Below are positions 56,137 through 64,000 of a stretch of DNA of 64,000 nucleotides, in pieces; the stretch's first letter is position 1; the number at the start of each line of letters is the position of its first letter. The position numbers and the translations under genes were made by a program. The stretch comes from Oceanobacillus arenosus (GTDB lineage: Bacteria; Bacillota; Bacilli; Bacillales; Amphibacillaceae): assembly GCF_003369575.1 (NCBI RefSeq), contig NZ_PIOC01000023.1, positions 2,115 through 66,114 on the forward strand, read 5' to 3'. The notes beneath the pieces are model-generated. The model was given only the letters and a program-made list of their open reading frames with translations, made no database searches and was not told the origin of the DNA.

Positions 56137-56706
56137 ATGAAAACACAATGGAATATTTTTATGGCTTTTTTCAGGTCGGGTATGCTTGGATTTGGTGGTG
56201 GACCTGCTTCCATTCCTTTAATTCAAAAAGAGGTGGTTGAGAAATATCAATGGATGACGGAAGAGGACTTTGGTGACATGCTGGCAATTGCAAATACTTT
56301 GCCAGGACCAATCGCAACTAAATTAGCTGGATATGTTGGCTACCGGATTGCTGGTTTTGTTGGCATGATAAATGCATTAATAGCAGCAGTTGCGCCAACA
56401 ATTATTCTTATGATCCTGCTATTAACATCACTATCCTCCTTCAAGGAATTTGATTGGGTTCATGGGATGACAGCGGCAGTAGTTCCAATTGTTGGGATGA
56501 TGATGGCAATATTGACATGGGGATTTATCAAGAAGGCTGGAAAAGGGTTTGGCTGGGGCAAGGTGATTATTATTGGCGCCATTTTATTTGTTGCATTGCA
56601 GCTATTACATATTCATCCAGGGATAATCATTGCTGCACTTCTAATTATTGCCCTCACCCTCCGTGATAAAACAACTGTCAGGAATGAAAGAGGGAAAAAA
56701 TCATGA
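56137..56706 (+). CDS. Chromate transporter ChrA, N-terminal half homologue
   Basis: A 189-residue membrane protein of the short-chain CHR family. The signature FRSGMLGFGGGPASIPLIQKE (about 12-32) and ANTLPGPIATKLAGYVGYRIAG (about 55-76) are present, with about five to six hydrophobic helices. Two such half-size proteins encoded together replace the single long ChrA; they export chromate or transport sulfate-like anions. It overlaps the second half by 4 bases (ATGA). The ATG has only a weak ribosome site (AAAGG). Confidence 0.88.
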   Translation: MKTQWNIFMAFFRSGMLGFGGGPASIPLIQKEVVEKYQWMTEEDFGDMLAIANTLPGPIATKLAGYVGYRIAGFVGMINALIAAVAPTIILMILLLTSLSSFKEFDWVHGMTAAVVPIVGMMMAILTWGFIKKAGKGFGWGKVIIIGAILFVALQLLHIHPGIIIAALLIIALTLRDKTTVRNERGKKS

Positions 56707-57230
56707 TTTATTGGCAATTATTTTTAGCTGCTTTTATTCCGGGAATATTAGGCTACGGTGGAGGCCCAGCCTCGATTCCACTCGTTGAAAATGAAGTTGT
56801 AAAACACTATGAATGGATGACGGTACAAGAGTTTGGAGAAGTGCTTGCGATTGCGAATTCCTTGCCGGGTCCAATTGCACCGAAGCTAGCAGGGTATATT
56901 GGCTTTGAAGTTGGTGGCATATTAGGGGTTATTGTAAGTGTCTTTGCCTCGGTTGCGCCTTCCCTAATTCTGATGATTGTACTCGGAAGCATACTTTATA
57001 AGTATAAAAATTCACCAAAAGTGCAGCGCTTGACATTGTTTGTCCAACCTGTAATCGCAATATTATTAGGTGTGATGGCATGGCATTTCTTTCTGGAATC
57101 CTACATCGGAATTGGTTTGTGGCAAACAATCATGATAGCGTGTATTAGTTATTTGTTGATTGAAAAGTGGAAAGTGCATCCGGCATTTGTGATTTTTGCA
57201 GCAATTGTATATGGGGGATTCATGCTATAG
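56703..57230 (+). CDS. Chromate transporter ChrA, second half homologue
   Basis: A 175-residue membrane protein, homologous to the preceding gene product: FIPGILGYGGGPASIPLVENEVV near residue 11 and ANSLPGPIAPKLAGYIGFEVGG near residue 51. About five to six helices. Paired short CHR proteins insert in opposite topologies to form one transporter. Its start overlaps the stop of the partner and AGAGGGAAAAA provides the ribosome site, so the two are made in equal amounts. Confidence 0.88.
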   Translation: MIYWQLFLAAFIPGILGYGGGPASIPLVENEVVKHYEWMTVQEFGEVLAIANSLPGPIAPKLAGYIGFEVGGILGVIVSVFASVAPSLILMIVLGSILYKYKNSPKVQRLTLFVQPVIAILLGVMAWHFFLESYIGIGLWQTIMIACISYLLIEKWKVHPAFVIFAAIVYGGFML

Positions 57231-57245
57231 CAGTGAATCCATAAC

Positions 57246-57624
57246 AAAAGCTTAAAGCTAGTTTGAGCTGTGTACGGACTTCGCCTCACGGACGTGAGGT
57301 GGTTCGACGTTGCCACAAGACGTGGCGAACTTAGTCGAACTTCTCCTTGCCTTTTGAGATAAAGGAAACATGCCCCTTCACTTTAGGGGTATGCCGACGT
57401 TGGCGAATGCCCGATTTTAGTCGGCCTTCCTTAATCCTAACGAATCGATGTTGACTTTTACCACAAGGGTATAAGTGCGACTAAGCCTCATGTGTAACCA
57501 ATCGGCAAGTCTTCTTTATCGTACGGAGGTGAGGGAAGTCTCGCTACAGCTTTAGCGCTGGAGCCGGACGTGGCTCTTCTCGGTAATTAAGTTATCCACA
57601 GCATCCGATTTTATAGTTACCTAA
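57246..57624. repeat. Dispersed repeat family A, copy 3 (longest, inverted)
   Basis: Reverse-complement relation to 3308-3511 and 34394-34487. It contains GTTTGAGCTGTGTACGGAC at one end and AATTAAGTTATCCACAGC at the other, the family's inverted tips. A central block (about 57362-57530) is present only in this copy. It fills the gap between the chromate transporter and the Cof-type gene; no coding sequence. Confidence 0.88.
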
Positions 57625-57634
57625 TCCATAAAAT

Positions 57635-57668
57635 AAGCCATGGCCACTCATTGAGTTGACCATGGCTT
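57635..57668. terminator. Terminator between chrA pair and Cof-type gene
   Basis: AAGCCATGG (57635-57643) pairs with CCATGGCTT (57660-57668); on the minus strand it is followed by ATTTTATGG. Serves the minus-strand Cof-type gene. Confidence 0.7.
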
Positions 57669-57677
57669 TAACACAAT

Positions 57678-58463
57678 TTATTTCACAATACCTAATTCCT
57701 TCAATCCGTTATAGATGCCGGAATCTGTTACAGAAGTTGTACGACGCTTCGCATATTGAAAAAGATCTGGATGTGCGTTTGCCATTGCGAATCCTTCGCC
57801 AACCGCTCGAAGCATTTCTTTATCATTCATTCCGTCGCCAAAAGCAATTGCTTCCTCTTTTGCTACATTTATCCGTTTAAGCAATTCCGTTATTGCTTCG
57901 CCTTTATTTACACTATCGCGAATAATATCATAAGAATGTTCTGCGCCTTCCACATTCACTTGAGAAAGATGGAAAGCTGGATTGAATTCATACAGTGCAG
58001 GATGCGATGGCTCGAGGTTCATCACAGTCACTCCTAAAATCTGATGATTGACCGCTTCCGAATAGGCTTCGTTATGCTTCATTTGAAATGCATCACTAAA
58101 TTTTGAAACGATTGGGCTGTCTAAATTAGAAAAGTAATTTTTCCCATTTGTATACATAACAAATTCATGATTATTTTCCATAGCAATCTTGACAAATCTT
58201 TCGATGATAGCGGCATCGATTGGCTCATCCACGACTGTTTCATTTTGGTAAATCGCATATGCACCGTTATAGCCAATGCCGGAATCAATCGTAAGTTCTT
58301 CTGCTAACATGCTAATTTCATGGATAGGTCGACCAGTGGCAAGAAAGACTTCAATACCTTGTTCCTTCGCCTGTTTGATTGCATCTTTTGTTGACGCGGT
58401 GTATGTATGGTCGGGTTTTAAAATGGTACCATCAATATCTAGGAAAAGTGCTTTGTACGTCAT
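57678..58463 (-). CDS. Cof-type HAD-IIB phosphatase
   Basis: A 261-residue haloacid-dehalogenase phosphatase. Motif I is LFLDIDGTILKPD (about 6-18), motif II ATGRP (about 42), and motif IV EEAIAFGDGMNDKEML (about 205-220); the large C2B cap lies between. Such enzymes hydrolyse sugar phosphates or flavin/pyridoxal phosphates with broad specificity. It resembles Bacillus YkrA. ATG 58463 follows AAAGGAGAT on the minus strand. It stands as a single gene. Confidence 0.88.
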   Translation of the reverse strand: MTYKALFLDIDGTILKPDHTYTASTKDAIKQAKEQGIEVFLATGRPIHEISMLAEELTIDSGIGYNGAYAIYQNETVVDEPIDAAIIERFVKIAMENNHEFVMYTNGKNYFSNLDSPIVSKFSDAFQMKHNEAYSEAVNHQILGVTVMNLEPSHPALYEFNPAFHLSQVNVEGAEHSYDIIRDSVNKGEAITELLKRINVAKEEAIAFGDGMNDKEMLRAVGEGFAMANAHPDLFQYAKRRTTSVTDSGIYNGLKELGIVK

Positions 58464-58567
58464 GTTAATCTCCTTTTGGAAAATATAGTTTATGAAGTAA
58501 GTTTAGCATATTAAAGAACTTTATTCACTATTGTGTAGGGCTGTAAGAATTGTCCGATATTGAAACA

Positions 58568-58598
58568 AAAAAATACCAGACACCTGAATGCCTGGTAT
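58568..58598 (-). terminator. Terminator of the M3 oligopeptidase gene
   Basis: On the minus strand AATACCAGGCATTC pairs with TGTCTGGTATT and is followed by TTTTTG. Confidence 0.88.
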
Positions 58599-58610
58599 TA
58601 AAAGATATAT

Positions 58611-60308
58611 TTATAATGCTTTATCATCCACTGAATCTAGCCATTCCTCAATCGAATCGATGACAGATTCGACTGTTCCATCTTCAAACGGTGAGCGAAG
58701 ATTTGCTGCTTCTACTAATCCTAGGAAAGGTTTTGATCCCCCAAGTTTGCACAAATTTAAATAATCCTTCCATGCATCCTCATGGTTTTCACGATCACGT
58801 TTCCAGAATTGGAAGGCACAGATTTGTGCCAATGTATAATCAATATAATAGAAAGGACTTTCATAAATATGGCCTTGGCGCTGCCAGAAGCCACCAGCCT
58901 CTAGATATGCATTTCCATCATAATCACGATGTGGAAGATAGATTTCCTCTAATTTCTTCCATGCAGCTTTACGCTCATCAGGTGTCCATTCCGGATTCTC
59001 ATAAATGAGATGCTGGAATTCATCTACAGCCACACCGTATGGAATAAATTGCAATGCCCCACCTAAATGAGAGAATTTATATTTCTCAACATCTTCTTTG
59101 AAGAAATTCTCCATCCATGGCCATGTGAAGAATTCCATACTCATGGAATGAATTTCCGCTGATTCACTTGTTGGCCATAAATATTCAGGTATACCAATAT
59201 TGCGGCTAGAATACACTTGGAATGCATGTCCTGCTTCATGTGTGAGCACATCGATATCTCCAGAAGTACCATTGAAATTAGAAAAGATGAATGGAGATTG
59301 ATAGTCATCAATGAATGTGCAGTATCCACCAGCTTCTTTTCCTTTCTTCGCTTCAAGGTCCATCAAATTACGGTCAAGCATGTATTGGAAGAACACATCT
59401 GTTTCCTCGGATAATTCCCCGTACATTTTCTTCCCATTCTCAATAATCCATTCCGGTGATCCCTTTGGTTCTGCATTTCCACTTGTATACTGGAACCCTT
59501 CATCATAAAACTTAAGGGAATCAACACCAATACGTGCCGCTTGTCTTTCATATAACTTCGTAGCCGCAGGGACAATGGAATCACGAACCTGTTTTCGGAA
59601 AACCTCAACCATTTCGGCGTTATAATCAATTCGCTGCATTCTTAGATAGCCAAGCTCGATGAAATTCTTAAACCCTAACTTCGTTGCAATTTCATGGCGC
59701 GTTTTTACAAGTTGATCATAGAGATCATCGAATTTGGCTGCATTTGTTTCGAAAAAGCCAAATTTTGCTTCAATCGCTTGTTTACGAATTGCCCGATCCT
59801 TGCTTTCTTCAAAAGGTTCCAGTTGTGCAAGTGTATAAATTTCACCTTGAAACTCAATTTGTGCGGAAGCCTTTAGTTTTGAATACTCTGAAGTTAATTT
59901 ATTCTCCTTTTGCATCAATTCGATAACTGCAGGAGAAAATGATTTGATTGCAAAGTCAGCGATTTGGAAAAGCTGTGCACCAAATCTTTCCTCAAGTGCT
60001 TGGCGATATTGTGACTTTACTAATTCCTTGTAAAATTCCGTATCAAGCTCTTGGATTTTTGGCAATACTTCATCAAAGAAATCACGTTCCTTTTGATAGA
60101 ATGCATCATTCGTATCAATGGAGGCTCGAATATAAACAAGGTTGAATAAGGTAGAGAGTTTATTGCGAAATGCATTGATCTTTTCCATTGATTCGGTTGC
60201 TACTTCTAAGCTATTTGCAGTTGAAAAGGCTGTCAAAAGCTCTTGGAATGTCGCTTTTTCTGTTTGTAAATTTGGTCGCGCGTAAACATAGTCCTCAAAT
60301 TTAAGCAT
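58611..60308 (-). CDS. M3 family oligoendopeptidase
   Basis: A 565-residue cytoplasmic zinc metallopeptidase of the oligoendopeptidase F type. The zinc site HEAGH is at residues 357-361 in LTHEAGHAFQVYSS, the third ligand glutamate lies in ESAEIHSMSMEF about 28 residues later, and the C-terminal YIDYTLAQICAFQFW is typical of the family. It cleaves short peptides, fitting the peptide importer in the window. ATG 60308 follows GGGGGAATT; the 18-residue upstream extension has no ribosome site. It resembles the M3 subgroup of about 565 residues rather than classical PepF (about 600). Confidence 0.92.
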   Translation of the reverse strand: MLKFEDYVYARPNLQTEKATFQELLTAFSTANSLEVATESMEKINAFRNKLSTLFNLVYIRASIDTNDAFYQKERDFFDEVLPKIQELDTEFYKELVKSQYRQALEERFGAQLFQIADFAIKSFSPAVIELMQKENKLTSEYSKLKASAQIEFQGEIYTLAQLEPFEESKDRAIRKQAIEAKFGFFETNAAKFDDLYDQLVKTRHEIATKLGFKNFIELGYLRMQRIDYNAEMVEVFRKQVRDSIVPAATKLYERQAARIGVDSLKFYDEGFQYTSGNAEPKGSPEWIIENGKKMYGELSEETDVFFQYMLDRNLMDLEAKKGKEAGGYCTFIDDYQSPFIFSNFNGTSGDIDVLTHEAGHAFQVYSSRNIGIPEYLWPTSESAEIHSMSMEFFTWPWMENFFKEDVEKYKFSHLGGALQFIPYGVAVDEFQHLIYENPEWTPDERKAAWKKLEEIYLPHRDYDGNAYLEAGGFWQRQGHIYESPFYYIDYTLAQICAFQFWKRDRENHEDAWKDYLNLCKLGGSKPFLGLVEAANLRSPFEDGTVESVIDSIEEWLDSVDDKAL

Positions 60309-60429
60309 GATAATTCCCCCTCTATATAAATGATTGCAAATATAATTATAATTTACTTTCACGTAATTTACATCTATTAGGTGATGTTTTGTTATAATAT
60401 AGGCACAATAACAATGATGGGAGCGTATT

Positions 60430-60657
60430 ATGGACGAAAAAATGACGTTAACAAAGGAACAGCGGGACGAGATGATTGCATTAATTAAAACATATTTTCA
60501 ACAGAATATGGACGATGCAATTGGTGATTTAAAAGCAATGATGCTATTAGATTTTATTACTACGGAACTTGCACCGAAGTTTTATAATCGAGGTGTAGAG
60601 GATAGCCATACCTATTTAGCGTCAAAGCTGGATGATTTATTTGAAATTCAGAAATAG
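60430..60657 (+). CDS. DUF2164 family protein
   Basis: A 75-residue helical protein. The pattern LTKEQRDEMIALIKTYFQQNMDDAIGDLKAMMLLDFI, followed by LAPKFYNRGVEDSHTYLASKLDDLFEI, matches DUF2164, including the conserved YNRGVED. Function unknown; the family is common in Bacilli and proteobacteria. ATG 60430 follows GATGGGAGCG. It lies 18 bases upstream of a YwbE-type gene, and the two are probably co-transcribed. Confidence 0.85.
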   Translation: MDEKMTLTKEQRDEMIALIKTYFQQNMDDAIGDLKAMMLLDFITTELAPKFYNRGVEDSHTYLASKLDDLFEIQK

Positions 60658-60675
60658 TAGAAAGGGCGAACAGAA

Positions 60676-60870
60676 ATGGAAATAGATGGTAGGTATCGAA
60701 AAAACGTAAAACCTGGATTAGCTGTCGATATTGTTTTGAAACAGGATCAACGAACAGGTAAAACGACGGCTGGAATTGTGAAGGATTTATTAACTAAATC
60801 TGAATTTCATCCACATGGGATAAAAGTGCGGCTTGAGGACGGGCAGGTAGGGAGAATTAATACGAAATAG
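60676..60870 (+). CDS. YwbE family protein
   Basis: A 64-residue protein: GRYRKNVKPGLAVDIVLKQDQRTGKTTAGIVKDLLT followed by HPHGIKVRLEDGQVGRI, the full YwbE signature. The fold is a small beta-barrel, and KOW/S1-like nucleic-acid binding is a reasonable guess but not shown. ATG 60676 follows GAAAGGGCG. Closely spaced after the DUF2164 gene. Confidence 0.88.
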   Translation: MEIDGRYRKNVKPGLAVDIVLKQDQRTGKTTAGIVKDLLTKSEFHPHGIKVRLEDGQVGRINTK

Positions 60871-60962
60871 GACTTGATGAATATATCGCGCTTTCATTGA
60901 CTTTGCTAGCGTTCAATTGTAAACTAAAAATAGTGAACAATTTAGATAATGGGGTGAACAGG

Positions 60963-61253
60963 ATGATTGGGTCAGTCTTTATTGTTGGTGGAATCTTAAC
61001 ATTTGCAGTAGTAGTCATTAATCTTATTCTTGTAAAAGTAACTGCAGCAGATAAATCTTGGAGTTACATTCCAAGTCACATTCTTGTTGCAGCTGGATTA
61101 ATTTTCCTTTTGGTTGCGACATTTGTGAATGTGACATTTGCAGGGGCACCTTTAGGTGGATGGGGCATTGCTTCTTTATTTGCAGCAGCAATTGGCTATG
61201 TGATTACAGCTATTATGGATACTTACACGAATGCAGATGTACAAAATGCGTAA
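60963..61253 (+). CDS. Small membrane protein, possibly YesK-like
   Basis: A 96-residue protein with three hydrophobic helices (MIGSVFIVGGILTFAVVVINLILV, HILVAAGLIFLLVATFVNV, WGIASLFAAAIGYVITAIM) and a short polar tail. The length and spacing resemble the YesK-like family of Bacillus, but the match is by general pattern only. ATG 60963 lies just after GGGGTGAACAGG, which settles the start; upstream in-frame codons lack a ribosome site. A terminator at 61268 ends the unit. Confidence 0.55.
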   Translation: MIGSVFIVGGILTFAVVVINLILVKVTAADKSWSYIPSHILVAAGLIFLLVATFVNVTFAGAPLGGWGIASLFAAAIGYVITAIMDTYTNADVQNA

Positions 61254-61267
61254 TATGATCAAAGAAA

Positions 61268-61294
61268 AGGGCGAAATATCGCTCTTTTTTTGTT
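61268..61294 (+). terminator. Terminator after the small membrane protein gene
   Basis: AAAGGGCGA pairs with CGCTCTTT around a short loop, followed by TTTTTG. Confidence 0.88.
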
Positions 61295-61390
61295 TGGTAA
61301 TTGATGGAAAGATAGCCACAAACCGAATTAAATAGGTAAAAATTAAATGAAACTTACAAATGAATTTTAAGTAATATTAAAGATAAAGTA

Positions 61391-61418
61391 AACCCCGCAA
61401 TCTATTCGATTACGGGGT
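61391..61418 (-). terminator. Terminator of cvfB
   Basis: On the minus strand ACCCCGTAATCG pairs with GATTGCGGGGT, followed by TTACTTT. Confidence 0.75.
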
Positions 61419-61424
61419 AAGTTT

Positions 61425-62279
61425 TTATTTCAAGTACGTATTTCCATCGCGCTGTTCAATTTTTCCTTCTTTCATCAGTTTACCAAGTGCACGCTTAAAT
61501 GCAGCTTTACTGATATTGAATGTACCGCGAATATCATCGGGGTCACTCTTATCGCTAAACGGAATGATGCCATCATGTGCTTCTAGATGTTCTAAAATCG
61601 CATCAGCATCTTCTCCCATACTATCCTGCTTAAGTGGGCGTAATGAAATATTTAATGTGCCATCGAGTTTCACTTCGATTACTCGTCCATGGACAAGCTC
61701 ACCAAGTCTTGGCTCAGTTTTTCGTTCGGTATGGTGGATGAATCCTCGGTAATTCTCATCTGTTAATATTGCAGAACCTTCTCTACTCGTATGATAGACA
61801 GTTCCGCTAATTTGTTGATTCAATAATTCTTCTGGTGCAAGCTCGATTTCTCTTGCAATCACGCCTTCCGTTGCTGGGAGTGCAAGCAGGCGACCTCTTT
61901 GATCCTTACCTAAGGTGACGAATAGTTTGTCGCCAACGTTCGGCCAAACATCTTCAAATAAAGGTAGATCATCGATGGAGACGAGCATTTCTTTGGCAAT
62001 GCCGATATTGACAAATGCCCCTAACTTTGGAATAACCTCAACAACTTCTGCCCAGTCATATGCATCCATTTGCACTGTAGGAATTGTCGTTGTTGCTGCG
62101 ATATTTTCCTTTTTGTCATTATAGAGGAAGACTTCCACTTCTTGATTTTCTTCTAGTTCATGGTCTGTTTCATTATGATGGAGGAGTGCATCTTCTCCGG
62201 CCTTTGATAATACATACCCTGTTTCAATTTTACGTAGTACGTCCATTGTTTGGACCGTGCCAATTCGTAGTAAGTTCAT
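61425..62279 (-). CDS. cvfB: CvfB-type S1 RNA-binding protein (YitL)
   Basis: A 284-residue RNA-binding protein with S1-like beta barrels in tandem (about 5-60, 65-130 and 140-215: for example MLVSIDDLPLFEDVWPNVGDKLFVTLGKDQRGRL and GFIHHTERKTEPRLGELVHGRVIEVKLDGTLNISLRP) and a C-terminal winged helix (about 220-284, GTFNISKAAFKRALGKLMKEGKIEQRDGNTYLK). Homologues include S. aureus CvfB, a virulence regulator, and B. subtilis YitL. ATG 62279 follows GAAAGAAGGG. It is preceded by an unusually long and apparently structured leader ending in a terminator-like hairpin. Confidence 0.9.
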   Translation of the reverse strand: MNLLRIGTVQTMDVLRKIETGYVLSKAGEDALLHHNETDHELEENQEVEVFLYNDKKENIAATTTIPTVQMDAYDWAEVVEVIPKLGAFVNIGIAKEMLVSIDDLPLFEDVWPNVGDKLFVTLGKDQRGRLLALPATEGVIAREIELAPEELLNQQISGTVYHTSREGSAILTDENYRGFIHHTERKTEPRLGELVHGRVIEVKLDGTLNISLRPLKQDSMGEDADAILEHLEAHDGIIPFSDKSDPDDIRGTFNISKAAFKRALGKLMKEGKIEQRDGNTYLK

Positions 62280-62312
62280 TTTAATTTACCCTTCTTTCAG
62301 TCTATGTATTGG

Positions 62313-62347
62313 AAAAGGGGTACCCTTTTATAAGAGTACCCCTTTAA
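62313..62347 (-). terminator. Terminator-like hairpin upstream of cvfB
   Basis: On the minus strand AAAGGGGTACTC pairs with GGGTACCCCTTT and is followed by TTCC. It lies 34 bases before the cvfB start codon, at the end of the long leader, so it could be an attenuator. Confidence 0.65.
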
Positions 62348-62610
62348 TTATAAAGTAACACTAAAGTTTTATATATATTTTTTTAATCCCGATTAGCTTC
62401 GGGTGGGAAATTTCAGCATTGTAATTTCACTTTAACCGCGGTACATGTTCCACTGGGTGTTTCCTAACTTAAGCAACGCAAGCCCATCCTGCTCTTACGT
62501 CCTTGCGACCCTTTAGTCGCGCCAGTGTGAATAAGCATCTTCAAAAACATTGTAGAATGCCAGATCACTTTATGTTACTTAGATTATATATATTCTCATA
62601 GAAACATTCA
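62348..62610 (-). ncRNA. Candidate structured leader RNA upstream of cvfB, family unassigned
   Basis: On the minus strand a possible promoter (TTGACA, 17-base spacer, GAATAT, about 62619-62590) precedes a GC-richer stretch (62540-62395) in an otherwise AT-rich gap. Stems visible by eye are CACTGG with CCAGTG (about 62529 and 62456) closing two hairpins: GCGAC/GTCGC with loop TAAAGG, and GACGTAAG with CTTGCGTT. GTGAAATT/AAATTTC and CCCGA/TCGGG follow. I recognise no known riboswitch or RNA family. It could be a cis-regulator of cvfB or an independent small RNA ended by the hairpin at 62347-62313. Confidence 0.45.
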
Positions 62611-62745
62611 TTTGTCAATGTTTCTCTAGAAAAATATTATGGTGTATCCTTTCTTGTATAGATCCATGATGATAATAGGTAAGAAAGGTAGAGACAAATG
62701 ATTGAAAATAGGATGATAATCAAGGCTGGCTTGAATTTGATAAGA

Positions 62746-62883
62746 TTAATGACGAAGAATAGGATTTGATTGGCAGGCTTCTAATAAAAAGAGATCATCA
62801 TAAACGAAGCCGATTTTCTTTCCTTCGAGTACGATTTTTCCTAATTCGTTTTCCAGCTCGCGAATCTGCCAATCCTTATACAC
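62746..62883 (-). pseudogene. Coding-like remnant of 45 codons
   Basis: The minus-strand frame from GTG 62883 to TAA reads VYKDWQIRELENELGKIVLE then GKKIGFVYDDLFLLEACQSN and PILRH, which has normal protein composition and helix-strand patterning. There is no ribosome site before the GTG, and the upstream open frame is AT-rich and implausible. I do not recognise the protein. It may be the 3' remnant of a decayed gene or a very small unannotated gene. Confidence 0.35.
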
Positions 62884-63062
62884 AATATGTATAATGATGT
62901 AAACTGAAAATGTAAAAAAATACAAAATAAGATTGTAGATATGGTAAACTATTAAATAGTTCTATAGAAGAAGTTCAAAAAGTCCGATGATACGGACAGA
63001 TGGTATTCCACTGCCATTACGTACCGCTTTTTGAACGCGCACTATTAAATGGAGATGTTGAA

Positions 63063-63959
63063 ATGAGTTTATTTCTTAATGTAATATTGCCAATCATGGT
63101 TATTTTCGCAGCGGGATTTGCATTGCAGCGAATTCGTGTTCTAGATGTAAAATCTGTGTCTGCAGTAACGCTATACATACTATCGCCTTGTCTCGTTTTC
63201 ACGTCGCTTTATGATGCGAAATTTGATAGTGGGTATATTATCATTATCGTCTATATGTTTTCGTTGTTCTTTATTATGGTATTAATTAATAAGATTTTAG
63301 CGAAAATATTTAAATGGCCGGCAAATATTGAAAGTGCATCAATCCTTGCGACTGGTTTTATGAACGCAGGAAATTATGGACTTCCAGTTGTTTTATTTAG
63401 CGTTGGACCGCAAGCATTGCCATATGCGGTATTTATCATGGTTGTACAAGGAATACAAAATAATTTCTTTGGTGTCTATTATGCATCACGGAGTTCAAAA
63501 GGGATGAAGTATGCATTACGTAATGTCATGAAAATGCCAACGACCTATGCAACGATTCTTGCGTTTCTATTCCAAGCGTTTTCCGTTGAAGTGCCAGAGT
63601 CATTTCACTCGGTGCTAGCAATGGTGGGGGATGCGGCAATTCCGGTTATGATGATTATGCTTGGGATGCAACTTGGTTCGTTGACAGGCATCAAATTAAA
63701 CTGGCAGGTGATAACGTCGGCAGTGACGTTGAAGATGATTGCAGCACCACTTATTGCATCAGGATTTGTCCTATTATTTAATGTTGATCCTTTAATTGGT
63801 CTCGTACTAATAATCATCTCTGCAATGCCAACTGCAGCTACGACAACAATGTATGCAATCGAATTTGATACAGAGCCAGAGCTAGTTTCGAGCATCACGT
63901 TCATAGCGACAGCGTTAAGTATTGTGACCGTAACAATCCTGTTAAATATTATTGCTTAA
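63063..63959 (+). CDS. AEC-family transporter (auxin efflux carrier-like permease)
   Basis: A 298-residue membrane protein with ten or so hydrophobic helices in two repeats. It opens LFLNVILPIMVIFAAGFALQRIRVLD, has TGFMNAGNYGLPVVLFSVG (about 97-115) and ends with ISAMPTAATTTMYAIEFD, both characteristic of AEC carriers (malate or auxin-type substrates, small carboxylates). ATG 63063 follows TGGAGATG; the in-frame upstream extension of 21 codons lacks a ribosome site. Substrate not determinable. It is the last gene in the window. Confidence 0.85.
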   Translation: MSLFLNVILPIMVIFAAGFALQRIRVLDVKSVSAVTLYILSPCLVFTSLYDAKFDSGYIIIIVYMFSLFFIMVLINKILAKIFKWPANIESASILATGFMNAGNYGLPVVLFSVGPQALPYAVFIMVVQGIQNNFFGVYYASRSSKGMKYALRNVMKMPTTYATILAFLFQAFSVEVPESFHSVLAMVGDAAIPVMMIMLGMQLGSLTGIKLNWQVITSAVTLKMIAAPLIASGFVLLFNVDPLIGLVLIIISAMPTAATTTMYAIEFDTEPELVSSITFIATALSIVTVTILLNIIA

Positions 63960-64000
63960 GGCCGTTTCAAATATTAACCAACGATAAGACAAGAAATATT

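Noticed and set aside
57246-57624. Insertion sequence
   Set aside because: No transposase frame in any of the three copies; better described as a non-coding dispersed repeat.
62400-62540. SAM, TPP, FMN, lysine, c-di-GMP, c-di-AMP, preQ1 riboswitch or tmRNA/6S/SRP RNA
   Set aside because: The conserved core sequences of these classes were looked for by eye and not found on either strand.

Overview
The window comes from a low-GC, Gram-positive, endospore-forming member of the Bacillaceae; its repeats and gene neighbourhoods resemble the Oceanobacillus/Virgibacillus group. This rests on AGGAGG-type ribosome binding sites with frequent TTG and GTG starts, an alpha/beta-type SASP gene, a SinI-like anti-repressor, T-box, SAM and preQ1 leaders, a CcpA cre site, and several families of GC-richer intergenic repeats common in Bacillaceae. 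No rRNA, tRNA, phage, transposase or CRISPR array was seen.

Layout. 0-5 kb: a TPR protein, an MbcS-like acyl-CoA synthetase, and a cluster of three tiny genes (DUF1659, DUF2922, YvrJ). 4.5-11 kb: a signalling island with an OmpR-type regulator behind a leader hairpin, an antisense-overlapping SinI-like gene of 59 residues, and a 1750-residue kinase/ATPase/GAF/histidine-kinase protein whose Ser/Thr-kinase domain has lost its catalytic residues. 11-18 kb: M19 dipeptidase, small spore-type proteins, a MurR/RpiR regulator, an ECF transporter (S, fused double ATPase, T) and a PHP phosphoesterase. 18-27.4 kb: an organosulfur island, with two divergent transcription units each led by a SAM riboswitch (FMN reductase plus NtaA-type monooxygenase; SfnG-like monooxygenase), an ATP-grasp ligase, MetY, and the sulfonate importer SsuA-C-B.

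27.4-34.2 kb: YitT, a CoxG-like protein, SASP, IlvE, and a serine-biosynthesis neighbourhood (YsaA-type HAD phosphatase facing serA and a class V aminotransferase). 34.5-46.4 kb: branched-chain amino acid biosynthesis, ilvD alone and then ilvB-ilvN-ilvC-leuA-leuB-leuC-leuD-ilvA behind a long leader with a cre site, a sigma-A promoter and a T-box. 46.9-52.8 kb: a complete dipeptide/oligopeptide ABC importer with a CodY-like box upstream. 53-64 kb: an alpha/beta-hydrolase-like protein, rpiA, YciI, preQ1-riboswitch-controlled queF, a split chromate transporter, a Cof-type phosphatase, an M3 oligopeptidase, three small proteins, cvfB behind a long and apparently structured leader, and an AEC-family carrier.

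The genes mostly serve amino acid and sulfur supply: organosulfur uptake and desulfonation feed MetY; IlvE, IlvA, the ilv/leu operon, the serine genes and the peptide importer converge on amino acid pools; and control is by RNA leaders (T-box, SAM, preQ1) and probable CodY/CcpA sites. The least conventional parts are the degenerate-kinase signalling protein with its neighbours, the unassigned leader before cvfB, and four dispersed repeat families.
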